Shown piece after piece: positions 40,781 through 48,511 of a DNA stretch of 64,000 bases. Each line of letters begins with the position of its first letter. Positions within the stretch are counted from its first letter, which is position 1. A program made the translations under genes and the position numbers. This DNA is from DASXYG01 sp036502625 (GTDB taxonomy: Bacteria; Actinomycetota; Actinomycetes; Streptosporangiales; Streptosporangiaceae): NCBI GenBank assembly GCA_036502625.1, contig DASXYG010000079.1, positions 1 to 64,000 of the forward strand, written 5' to 3'. The notes beneath the pieces were generated by a model. The model saw only the letters and a list, made by a program, of their open reading frames with translations, searched no databases and was not told the origin of the DNA.

Positions 40781-41866
40781 TCATCCGGCCCGGTGCGGGC
40801 GAGGGATCAACGGAGGGTCGCCGGCACGGGAGCCGGCGTTGGCGGCGTCGACCGCGCGCGCGACCAGGCCGTGGTCCGGCGACAGGTGGCAGACCGGGTC
40901 GGTACGCGCGGCGTCGCCGGTGAGCTGGAACGCCTGGCAGCGGCACCCGCCGAAGTCGACGTCCCGCCGGTCGCACGTACGGCACGGGTCCGGCATCCAG
41001 TCCGTCCCCCGGTACGCGTTCATCACCGGCGACCGCGTCCAGATCCAGTCCAGCGACCGTTCCCGTACGCTCGCGCGCGGCAGCGGCAGCGACTGGGCGG
41101 CCGGGCACGGCAGGACGTCGCCGTTCGGCGTCACGGTCAGCATCCGCGACGCCCAGCCGCTCATGCACGGCTTGGGGTAGCGGCTGTAGTAGTCCGGGAT
41201 GACGTACAGGACGTCCATGCGGTCCCGCAGGCGTTCGCGGGCCGCCCGTACGACCACCTCGGCCGCCTCGAGCTGCGCCCGGCTCGGCAGCAGCGCGTCG
41301 CGGTTGCGCCAGGCCCAGCCGTAGTACTGCGTGTTGGCCAGCTCCACCCGGTCGGCGCCCACGTCCTCGGCCAGCCGGAGCACGCCGGCGACCCGGTCGA
41401 TGTTGCGCCGGTGCAGCACCACGTTCACGGTGAGCGGCCAGCCCAGCTCCTTGACCAGGCCCATCGCCGCGATCTTGCGCCGGAACGACGGGGTTCCGGC
41501 GATCCGGTCGGACAGCGCCGGATCGTCGGCCTGGACGCTGACCTGGACGTGGTCGAGCCCGGCGGCGCGCAGCTCCTCGGCCTTCGTACGGGACAGCCCG
41601 AGCGCGCTGGTCACGAGGTTGGTGTACATGCCCAGGCCGTGCGCGCCGGCCACGATCTCCGCCAGGTCGCGCCGGAGCAGCGGTTCCCCGCCGGACAGGT
41701 GGAACTGCAGCACGCCCAGGTCCGCCGCCCCGGCCAGCACCCGGAGCCACTCGGCGGTGGTGAGCTCGTCGGTGTAGTCGGCCATGTTCACCGGGTTCGA
41801 GCAGTACGCGCAGGCCAGCGGGCAGCGGTAGGTGAGCTCGGCGAGCAGGCCGAAGGGGCTATCCAT
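40781..41866 (-). CDS. pqqE: PqqE, PQQ radical SAM enzyme
   Basis: 361 residues. Catalyses the Glu-Tyr carbon-carbon cross-link in PqqA bound to PqqD. The radical-SAM cluster motif CxxxCxxC is YRCPLACAYC, Cys15, 19 and 22; SGGEPLL follows. The C-terminal SPASM region with auxiliary Fe-S cysteines is present (PCMSGWASRMLTV; CRTCDRRDVDFGGCRCQ). ATG 41866 overlaps the pqqD end by eight bases. Confidence 0.97.
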   Translation of the reverse strand: MDSPFGLLAELTYRCPLACAYCSNPVNMADYTDELTTAEWLRVLAGAADLGVLQFHLSGGEPLLRRDLAEIVAGAHGLGMYTNLVTSALGLSRTKAEELRAAGLDHVQVSVQADDPALSDRIAGTPSFRRKIAAMGLVKELGWPLTVNVVLHRRNIDRVAGVLRLAEDVGADRVELANTQYYGWAWRNRDALLPSRAQLEAAEVVVRAARERLRDRMDVLYVIPDYYSRYPKPCMSGWASRMLTVTPNGDVLPCPAAQSLPLPRASVRERSLDWIWTRSPVMNAYRGTDWMPDPCRTCDRRDVDFGGCRCQAFQLTGDAARTDPVCHLSPDHGLVARAVDAANAGSRAGDPPLIPRPHRAG

Positions 41867-42128
41867 CGGCCGGCTCCACGCACCGCCGGGCGACGAGCCG
41901 GGACAGGTATCCCCGTACGTCGTCCTCGGAGACGGCCGCGTACTCCGTGCCCAGCTCGGCCACGATCTCCTCGACGCTCCGCCGCCCGTCGCACAGCCTC
42001 AGGATGGCCGCGCCGGTCCCGTTCAGCACCACCACCGTCTCGGGGAGCAGCAGCACCGGGCGGTCCCGGGTGCGGTCGAAGGCCAGCCGGACGTGGCGCG
42101 CCAGCCGGGGCCCAGTGGCGAGATCCAT
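41859..42128 (-). CDS. pqqD: PqqD, PqqA-binding chaperone
   Basis: 89 residues, winged-helix RiPP recognition element that presents PqqA to PqqE. Seen: FDRTRDRPVLLLPETVVVLN, then GAAILRLCDGRRSVEEIVAE and DVRGYLSRLVARRCVE. Normal length. Begins ATG 42128, 4 bases after pqqC. Confidence 0.96.
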   Translation of the reverse strand: MDLATGPRLARHVRLAFDRTRDRPVLLLPETVVVLNGTGAAILRLCDGRRSVEEIVAELGTEYAAVSEDDVRGYLSRLVARRCVEPADG

Positions 42129-42132
42129 CGCG

Positions 42133-42837
42133 TCACTCCGGGTAGGCCTGGTCGATTGCGTCCATCAGGGCCCACAGCACGTCGCACTTGAACGACAGGG
42201 CGGCGACGGCGGCGTCCCGTTCCCGGTCGGTCAGGCAGTACGCGGTGACCACCTCCAGGGCGTGCTCGCAGTCCTGCGGTGCCTGTTCGAGGCGGGCGCG
42301 GAAGTAGGCGAGGCCGTCGCGGTCGATCCACGGATACCAGCGCTCGAACGCGGCCAGCCGCTCGGCCATCAGGTCGGGCGCGAACATCTCGGTCAGCGAC
42401 GAGGCCACCGCCTCCACCCACGGGCGGGTACGGGTGAAGTCCACGTACGCGTCGACCGCGAACCGCGCCCCGGGCACCAGGTGCCGGTGGTCCAGGATCT
42501 CCTCGCGGGTCAGGCCGGCGGCCTCGCCGAGGCGCAGCCACGCCTCGATGCCGCCCTCGCCCGCGGCGGTGCCGTCGTGATCGGTGATCCGCCGGATCCA
42601 GCGGCGCCTGACCGCCTGGTCGGTGCAGTTCGCGAGGATCCCGGCGTCCTTGCGCGGCAGGTTCTCCTGGTAGTAGAAGCGGTTGGCCACCCAGCCCCGG
42701 ATCTGCGTACGGCTCAGCCGGCCGGCGTTCATCCGTACGTGGAACGGGTGCGCGTCGTGGTAGCGCTCGGAGTGGGCGCGCAGCGTCTCGACGAAGCCGT
42801 CGACATCGGTCCGCGTGGCATCGGTGGTCATGGTCAT
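42133..42837 (-). CDS. pqqC: PqqC, PQQ synthase
   Basis: 234 residues, all-helical cofactorless oxidase that performs the final ring closure and oxidation to PQQ. Hallmarks are YHDAHPFHVRMNAGRLSRTQ near the N-terminus, RFYYQENLPRKDAGILANC, and the C-terminal ALSFKCDVLWALMDAIDQ. Fragments of the same C-terminus occur at 18.6 kb in the decayed copy. ATG 42837, six bases after pqqB. Confidence 0.97.
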   Translation of the reverse strand: MTMTTDATRTDVDGFVETLRAHSERYHDAHPFHVRMNAGRLSRTQIRGWVANRFYYQENLPRKDAGILANCTDQAVRRRWIRRITDHDGTAAGEGGIEAWLRLGEAAGLTREEILDHRHLVPGARFAVDAYVDFTRTRPWVEAVASSLTEMFAPDLMAERLAAFERWYPWIDRDGLAYFRARLEQAPQDCEHALEVVTAYCLTDRERDAAVAALSFKCDVLWALMDAIDQAYPE

Positions 42838-42843
42838 TGCAGC

Positions 42844-43731
42844 TCACACCTCGACTTCCAGGCCGTCCACGGCCACTTCCATGCCGGCGTCCTCCACCAG
42901 CCGCCGCTCGGGCGAGTCCTGGAGCAGGATCGGGTTGGTGTTGTTCATGTGCACGAAGACCGTCCGGCGCACCCCCAGGCCGGCCAGGCGCGCCAGGCTG
43001 CCGTCCGGCCCGTCGATCGGCAGGTGGCCCATCTCCCGTGAGGTCTTGCCGGCCAGGCCGAGCCGGACGAGCTCGTCGTCGCGCCAGCAGGTGCCGTCGA
43101 TCAGCAGGCAGTCGCAGCCCGCGATCTGCACGCGGACCTCCTCGGTGAGCGCCTGCACACCCGGCAGGTACACCAGCGTCCCGCCGGTACGCGCGTCGGC
43201 CAGCCGGTAGCCGACGACGCGGCCCTCGGCGCCGCCGACCGCGAACCGGTCGCGCTTGGTGGTGGGCACGTCGAACGCCCGGCAGGACAGCCCGTCCGCC
43301 AGCGGCATCTCGGCCCCGGGCGCCACGGCCTCCCACTCCACCGGGCAGTACCGCTCCAGCGTCCGCACCACGCCCGAGCCCGCGCACAGCGTCTTGTGCA
43401 CCGACGGCGTGGCGTACAGCCGCACGGCGCCGGCCTCGCGCAACAGCAGCAGGCCCAGCGTATGGTCGAGCTCGGCGTCGGTGAGCAGCACCGCCTCGAT
43501 GGGGGTCGCCCGGCCCTCGTACGGGTGCAGCCCGGGGAACGCCTCGATCTGCGTACGGACGTCCGGCGAGGCGTTGATCACGAACCAGCGCCGCCGGCCG
43601 GCGCTGACCGCGACGCTGGACTGGGTGCGTACGGGGCCGGTCCCGGAACGGACCGCGGCGCACACCGGGCAGCCGCAGTTCCACTGCGGCGAACCGCCTC
43701 CCGCCGCCGAGCCCAGCACCCTGCAGAACAC
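42844..43731 (-). CDS. pqqB: PqqB, metallo-beta-lactamase-fold oxygenase
   Basis: 295 residues. PqqB hydroxylates the Glu-Tyr intermediate of PQQ synthesis. The zinc-binding N-terminal CGCPVC (Cys19, 21, 24) follows GSAAGGGSPQW. The metal-site motif is LTDAELDHTLGLLLLR, a family variant of the HxHxDH signature. GTG 43731 with GGAGG upstream is the proper start; a longer in-frame reading is not supported. Confidence 0.95.
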   Translation of the reverse strand: MFCRVLGSAAGGGSPQWNCGCPVCAAVRSGTGPVRTQSSVAVSAGRRRWFVINASPDVRTQIEAFPGLHPYEGRATPIEAVLLTDAELDHTLGLLLLREAGAVRLYATPSVHKTLCAGSGVVRTLERYCPVEWEAVAPGAEMPLADGLSCRAFDVPTTKRDRFAVGGAEGRVVGYRLADARTGGTLVYLPGVQALTEEVRVQIAGCDCLLIDGTCWRDDELVRLGLAGKTSREMGHLPIDGPDGSLARLAGLGVRRTVFVHMNNTNPILLQDSPERRLVEDAGMEVAVDGLEVEV

Positions 43732-43793
43732 GCGCGCCTCCGTTCGTGACCGCCGGGGCGCCGGGCTGCCCGCCCGGCGCCCGCGACGTCCGG

Positions 43794-43889
43794 TCAGTCG
43801 TCCATCTGCGCGAAGTACATGGTCACCTCGGGCGCGACGGCGATCTCGTCGAACTCGGGCGTCTCCCACACAGCGAGCTGGGACTCCAC
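43794..43889 (-). CDS. pqqA: PqqA, PQQ precursor peptide
   Basis: 31 residues, too short for ordinary gene calling. The peptide begins with a leader (VESQLAVWETPEFDEI) and carries the substrate pair as Glu21 and Tyr25 in APEVTMYFA, the ExxxY that PqqE cross-links. GTG 43889 has GGGGAGGTGAG upstream and starts 4 bases after the quinoprotein stop, so the precursor is co-translated with its client enzyme. Confidence 0.95.
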   Translation of the reverse strand: MESQLAVWETPEFDEIAVAPEVTMYFAQMDD

Positions 43890-43893
43890 GGAC

Positions 43894-45603
43894 TCACCTC
43901 CCCTCAGTGCTGTCCGGCAGGGCGAACACGATCAGGGCGCTGCCGTGGCCGGCACCGAGCAGGCCGGGCAGGAAACCCTCGATCCAGCCGCCCCAGCCGA
44001 CGGGGACGGCGACGTACTGCTTGCCGTCGACCGCGTACGTCACCGGGCTGCTGTGGTGGCCGCTGCCGCATTGGAACTGCCACAGCAGCTCGCCGGTGCG
44101 GGCGTCCAGGGCGTTGAACTCGCCAGTCGGCTCGCCGGCGAACACCAGGTCGCCGGCGGTCGCCAGCACGGACGCGCACATCGGGACGTCGTTGCGCCAG
44201 CGCCACTTCTCCTCGCCGTCGGCGTCGAACGCGCTGACGCACCCGGTCATGTTGTCGGCGTCGACCTGCACGCCGGCGCCCCAGTACGGGATGGACTCCT
44301 TGAACTCACGGCGCCGCCGGGTCGCGGTGGCCCCGACGTCCTGCACCGGGACGTAGAAGAGGTGCGTCCTCGGGCTGTAGGCCGCGTGCGTCCACTCCTT
44401 GGCGCCCGCGGGTCCGGGGAAGAAGTGGACCGGGTCGCCTTCGGCGTCCGGGTAGCGCCGCGGAGTCACCTGGCCGTCGCGGGTGATCGCGCCCCAGTCG
44501 ATGCGGTCGACGAACGGGGTGATGTTGACGAGCGAGCCGTCCGTACGGTCGACGACGAAGAAGTAGCCGTTCTTGTCGAAGTGCCCGAGCAGCTTGCGGC
44601 CCTCGTGCTCGAACAGGATGCACTCGCTCATGCTGTCGTAGTCCCACAGGTCGTGGGGCGTGCACTGGTAGTGCCAGCGGATCTGGCCGGCGTCGACGTC
44701 GACGGCGATGATGCTGTCCGTGTAGAGGTTGTCGCCCTCGCGGACCTCTCCGTCGAAGTCCGGCGCCGGGTTGCCCGTGCCCACGTACAGCAGGTTGGTC
44801 TCGGGGTCGAACGTGCCGGTGATCCAGGCGTTCGCGCCGCCGCGCGCCCACGCCTCGCCGTCGGCGGGCCAGGTCTCCGACCCGGGCTCCCCGGGCTTCG
44901 GCACGTTGTAGCAGCGCCAGACGTGCTCGCCGCTGTCCACGTCGAAGGCGTCGATGTGCCCGCGTACGCCGAACTCGCCGCCGGAGCTGCCGACGATGAC
45001 CATGTTCTTGATGATCAGCGGGGCGACCGTGGCGCTCTCCCCGGCCCGTACGTCGCCGTAGGTCTTGTCCCACACCTTCTTGCCGGACGCGGCGTCGAGC
45101 GCGAGCACGTGGGCGTTGGCGGTGGTCATGAAGACCTTGCCCTTGGCCACGGCGACGCCGCGGTTGACGTTCCCGCAGCACAGCGACACGTCGTACGGCA
45201 CGGCGTGCTTGTACCGCCAGAACTCCGTGCCGGTCACCGCGTCCAGCGCCCACAGCCAGCCGTCCCAGCCGGAGACGTACATGACCCCGTCCACGACGAT
45301 CGGGGTCGCCTCGAACGCGTACGTCGACGCTCCCGCGATGAGGCCGCTTGCGCCGGCCTGGAAGATCCAGGCGGGCCCGAGGCGGCTCACGTTCTCGGTG
45401 TTGATCTGGTCAAGCAGGCTGTACCGCTGGCCGTCGTAGGCGCCGTAGTAGGTGAGCCAGTTCTGCGACTCCGAACGGGCGTCCTGGATGCGCTCGTAGG
45501 TGACGTTGGCGGCCACCGACGGGGCGTCTCCCCGCTTGGCGCTCAACTGCCCCTGGTCGATGGCCTCGCCGGCGTCCACGTACGGTTCTTCAACAGTGGT
45601 CAT
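43894..45603 (-). CDS. PQQ-dependent alcohol dehydrogenase, lanthanide signature, no signal peptide
   Basis: 569 residues, quinoprotein propeller with start motif NWLTYYGAYDGQRYS and repeated ALDAxxGxxxW elements. The vicinal disulfide Cys142-Cys143 (SLCCGNVNRG) is present. GTGNPAPDFDGEVREGDN precedes PHDLWDYDS, in which Asp321 is the catalytic base and Asp323 the additional acidic ligand typical of lanthanide-dependent (XoxF/ExaF/PedH) enzymes. The N-terminus MTTVEEPYVDAGEA is acidic and has no Sec or Tat signal, unusual for this class. It lies 15 bases after a small cupredoxin-like gene and heads pqqABCDE. Start ATG 45603 with GGGAGGAG upstream. The substrate is likely a primary alcohol or aldehyde. 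Confidence 0.93.
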   Translation of the reverse strand: MTTVEEPYVDAGEAIDQGQLSAKRGDAPSVAANVTYERIQDARSESQNWLTYYGAYDGQRYSLLDQINTENVSRLGPAWIFQAGASGLIAGASTYAFEATPIVVDGVMYVSGWDGWLWALDAVTGTEFWRYKHAVPYDVSLCCGNVNRGVAVAKGKVFMTTANAHVLALDAASGKKVWDKTYGDVRAGESATVAPLIIKNMVIVGSSGGEFGVRGHIDAFDVDSGEHVWRCYNVPKPGEPGSETWPADGEAWARGGANAWITGTFDPETNLLYVGTGNPAPDFDGEVREGDNLYTDSIIAVDVDAGQIRWHYQCTPHDLWDYDSMSECILFEHEGRKLLGHFDKNGYFFVVDRTDGSLVNITPFVDRIDWGAITRDGQVTPRRYPDAEGDPVHFFPGPAGAKEWTHAAYSPRTHLFYVPVQDVGATATRRRREFKESIPYWGAGVQVDADNMTGCVSAFDADGEEKWRWRNDVPMCASVLATAGDLVFAGEPTGEFNALDARTGELLWQFQCGSGHHSSPVTYAVDGKQYVAVPVGWGGWIEGFLPGLLGAGHGSALIVFALPDSTEGR

Positions 45604-45618
45604 GGTGGCTCCTCCCGC

Positions 45619-46080
45619 CTATGGCCGTGGCTGGTCGGGACGGTCGAGGCGGGCCTCCGGGGGCACGTCGCCCAGCACGACGATCGCGCCGGTCAGTCCC
45701 CGGCCCTCGTCGTTGCCCGTGGGCGAGCTGAACCAGTACGCGCCCGGTCCGTCGAGGTTGAGCTTCGCCTTGCCTTTCGAATGGTTGACCAGCCAGATGA
45801 ATTTCCGGTCTCCATTGCTGGGCAGCAGCGCGCAGTGCGTGTTCAGGTCGTCGTTGATGAGCTCGAGTTCGAGGTCGCCGCCATGGGGCAGGACCAGGAT
45901 TCCCGGATCCCAACTGATCTCGTCGGGCTGAATGCGAATGGTCGCCGACATTGTGCCGTCGGCGTTCTCCGTCGCCTGCCCGACGTTCCCGGTGCCCAGC
46001 ATGCGCCCCAGTGCGGCCCTGTTCTGGACGTTGACCCCGAGTTCGTCCAGAAGGGCGGCTCGATCTTGCGCGACCGTCAT
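45619..46080 (-). CDS. Cupredoxin-like protein without copper ligands
   Basis: 153 residues. An N-terminal helix (RAALLDELGVNVQNRAALGR) is followed by a cupredoxin-like beta domain: GTMSATIRIQPDEISWDPGI, LELELINDDLNTHCALLP, GPGAYWFSSPTGND. Type 1 copper sites need His, Cys, His, Met in the last loop; here that loop is YWFSSPTGNDEGRG with none, though HC occurs earlier (NTHCALL). ATG 46080 with GAGGAGGTGAG. It leads the quinoprotein-pqq operon and probably binds or stabilises the dehydrogenase rather than carrying electrons through copper (inference). The analogous domain is fused to the quinoprotein at 16.3 kb. Confidence 0.8.
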   Translation of the reverse strand: MTVAQDRAALLDELGVNVQNRAALGRMLGTGNVGQATENADGTMSATIRIQPDEISWDPGILVLPHGGDLELELINDDLNTHCALLPSNGDRKFIWLVNHSKGKAKLNLDGPGAYWFSSPTGNDEGRGLTGAIVVLGDVPPEARLDRPDQPRP

Positions 46081-46330
46081 CGGGCTCACCTCCTCATCCG
46101 TAATCCCTTGTCGAACGGACATGAAACATGCGCAATATCGCGGTAGACGGCAGATATGAAAGGCATTGATCCGGATTTTCAAAGGCGCGCGAAATTGCCG
46201 CGACCGGCCCGGTCGCATTCGCGGTCAGTTGACGGTTGAACGACGATTTATCCGGACGTTACGTCGCGGAAATCCGGCTGACAAGCGCGGCCGTTAGGTT
46301 GCGCGGGCGGCGCCGTTCGTCCGCCGGCGG
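46081..46330. promoter_or_regulatory. Promoter region of the PQQ operon
   Basis: 250 bases between the katG stop and the first gene of the cupredoxin-quinoprotein-pqq operon, comparatively AT-rich for this sequence. No gene is seen. It should carry the operon promoter; I could not identify a convincing operator or terminator. Confidence 0.45.
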
Positions 46331-48511
46331 CTACCGCTCGTGCGGAATGTCGTACCGGCCGAGGGTCATGACCTTGTCCCAGGCGGCCGCGAAGTCCCGT
46401 ACGAACCTCTCCCGCGCGTCGTCGGCCGCGTACGCCTCGGCCAGCGCCCGCAGCTCGGAGTGGGAGCCGAACACGAGGTCGACGCGGCTGCCGGTCCACC
46501 TGAGCTCCCCGGTGACGCGGTCGCGGCCCTCGTACGTCTCCGCGTCGCCGCCGGCGGGCGTCCAGATGACGCCCATGTCGAGCAGGTTGACGAAGAAGTC
46601 GTTGGTCAGCACCCCGGGGGTCGAGGTGAGCACACCCAGCGGGGAACGCCCGCAGTTCGCGTCCAGCACGCGCAGGCCCCCCACGAGGACGGTCATCTCG
46701 GGCGCGGTCAGCCCCAGCAGGCCGGCGCGGTCGACCAGCAGGTGCTCCGGCGGCAGGCGGGTGTCCTTGCCGCGGTGGTTGCGGAACCCGTCGGAGTCCG
46801 GTTCGAGCGCCGCGAACCACTCCTCGTCGGTCCACTCTTGCGGCGCGTCCATGCGCCCCGGGCGGAAGGGGACCGCGATGTCGTGGCCGCCGGCGCGGGC
46901 GGCCCGCTCGATCGCGGCGCATCCGCCGAGCACGATCAGGTCGGCCAGCGAGACCCTCATGCCGTCCGTACGGGCGGCATTGAACGACCCGCGGATCTCG
47001 TCCAGGACGGGCAGCACGCGCTCCAGCGTGTCCGGGTCGTTGACCGGCCAGCCGCGCTGCGGTCCGAGGCGGATCCGGGCCCCGTTGGCCCCGCCGCGCC
47101 CGTCACTGCACCGATACGTCGACGCCGACGCCCACGCGGTGAACACCAGCTCGGCGGCCGGCAGCCCCGAGCCGAGGATCCGCGTCTTCAGCTCCGCGAT
47201 CTCCGCGGCCCCGATCAGCCCGTGGTCCACGGCCGGGATCGGGTCCTGCCAGAGCAGCCGTTCCGCGGGGACCAGCGGGCCGAGGTAGCGCTCGCGCGGG
47301 CCCATGTCCAGGTGCGTCAGCTTGAACCAGGCGCGGGCGAACGCGTCCGCGAGCTGGTCCGGGTGTTCGTGGAAGCGCCGCGCGATCGGTTCGTACGCCG
47401 GGTCGTACCGCAGCGCGAGGTCGGTCGTCAGGATGGTCGGATGGTGGGTCCGCGACGGATCGTGGGCGTCCGGCACGGTGCCCGCCCCGCCTCCGTCGCG
47501 GGGGATCCACTGCCACAGGCCCGCGGGGCTCAGCTCAAGCTCCCACTCGTAGCCGTACAGGCTCGCGAAGAAGCCGTTGTCCCACCGCGTCGGCGCGGTC
47601 GTCCACGTTCCTTCCAGCCCGCTGGAGACGGCGTCGGCGCCCATGCCCGTTCCGTGGTCGCTCTGCCAGCCCAGGCCCTGCCGCTCCAGCGGCGCGCCCT
47701 CGGGGTCCGGGCCGAGATGGCGGTCCGGGTCGGCCGCGCCGTGGGTCTTGCCGAAGGTGTGCCCGCCCGCGATCAGCGCGACGGTCTCCGCGTCGTCGAA
47801 CCCCATGAGGCGGAACGTGTCGCGGATGTCGCGGGCCGAGGTCCGCGGGTCCGGGACGGTGTTCGGCCCCTCCGGGTTGACGTAGATGAGCCCCATCTGG
47901 TCGGCGGCCAGCGGGCTCTCCAGCTCCCGTACGCGGTCGTGCCGCTTGTCGTCGAGCCAGGCGCGCTCGGGACCCCAGTACGCGTCGGCGTCGGCCGCCC
48001 AGGCGTCGCGCCGGCCGCCGGCGAAGCCGAAGGTGGTGAAGCCCATCGACTCCAGGGCCCGGTTGCCCGCGAAGACCAGCAGGTCCGCCCAGGAGATCGC
48101 GCGGCCGTACTTCTTCTTCACCGGCCACAGCAGGCGGCGCGCCTTGTCCAGATTGCGGTTGTCCGGCCAGCCGTTCTGCGGCGCGAAGCGCTGCATGCCG
48201 GTGGACGCGCCGCCGCGGCCGTCGGCGGCGCGGTACGTACCGGCCTCGTGCCAGACCATCCGGAGCACCAGCGGCCCGTAGTGGCCGAAGTCCGCGGGCC
48301 ACCACTTTTGTGAGGTGGTCAGGACCGCGTCCACGTCCGCGGCCAGGGCGTCGAGGTCGAGCGCGCGGAACGCCGCGGCGTAGTCGAAGTCCGCGCCCAG
48401 GGGATCGGCCTCGGGCGGGTTGGTCCGCAGGATCGCCAGGTCGAGCCGGTACGGCCACCAGTCGCGGTTGCCGGCGCCGCCGGCCGGGTGGTGACGGGGC
48501 CGGGCGCTCAT
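46331..48511 (-). CDS. katG: Catalase-peroxidase KatG
   Basis: 726 residues, two related heme-peroxidase halves, normal length. Distal site RMVWHEAGTYR supplies Arg84, Trp87 and His88. The Met-Tyr-Trp crosslink partners are that Trp, the Tyr in LIYVNPEGPN and the Met in TFRLMGFDD. The proximal His is in IAGGHTFGKTHGA. It removes hydrogen peroxide. ATG 48511 overlaps the upstream regulator stop (ATGA), so it is translated with a GAF-LytTR protein and precedes the PQQ operon on the same strand, perhaps coping with peroxide from quinoprotein respiration or PQQ synthesis. PqqC itself releases H2O2. Confidence 0.96.
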   Translation of the reverse strand: MSARPRHHPAGGAGNRDWWPYRLDLAILRTNPPEADPLGADFDYAAAFRALDLDALAADVDAVLTTSQKWWPADFGHYGPLVLRMVWHEAGTYRAADGRGGASTGMQRFAPQNGWPDNRNLDKARRLLWPVKKKYGRAISWADLLVFAGNRALESMGFTTFGFAGGRRDAWAADADAYWGPERAWLDDKRHDRVRELESPLAADQMGLIYVNPEGPNTVPDPRTSARDIRDTFRLMGFDDAETVALIAGGHTFGKTHGAADPDRHLGPDPEGAPLERQGLGWQSDHGTGMGADAVSSGLEGTWTTAPTRWDNGFFASLYGYEWELELSPAGLWQWIPRDGGGAGTVPDAHDPSRTHHPTILTTDLALRYDPAYEPIARRFHEHPDQLADAFARAWFKLTHLDMGPRERYLGPLVPAERLLWQDPIPAVDHGLIGAAEIAELKTRILGSGLPAAELVFTAWASASTYRCSDGRGGANGARIRLGPQRGWPVNDPDTLERVLPVLDEIRGSFNAARTDGMRVSLADLIVLGGCAAIERAARAGGHDIAVPFRPGRMDAPQEWTDEEWFAALEPDSDGFRNHRGKDTRLPPEHLLVDRAGLLGLTAPEMTVLVGGLRVLDANCGRSPLGVLTSTPGVLTNDFFVNLLDMGVIWTPAGGDAETYEGRDRVTGELRWTGSRVDLVFGSHSELRALAEAYAADDARERFVRDFAAAWDKVMTLGRYDIPHER

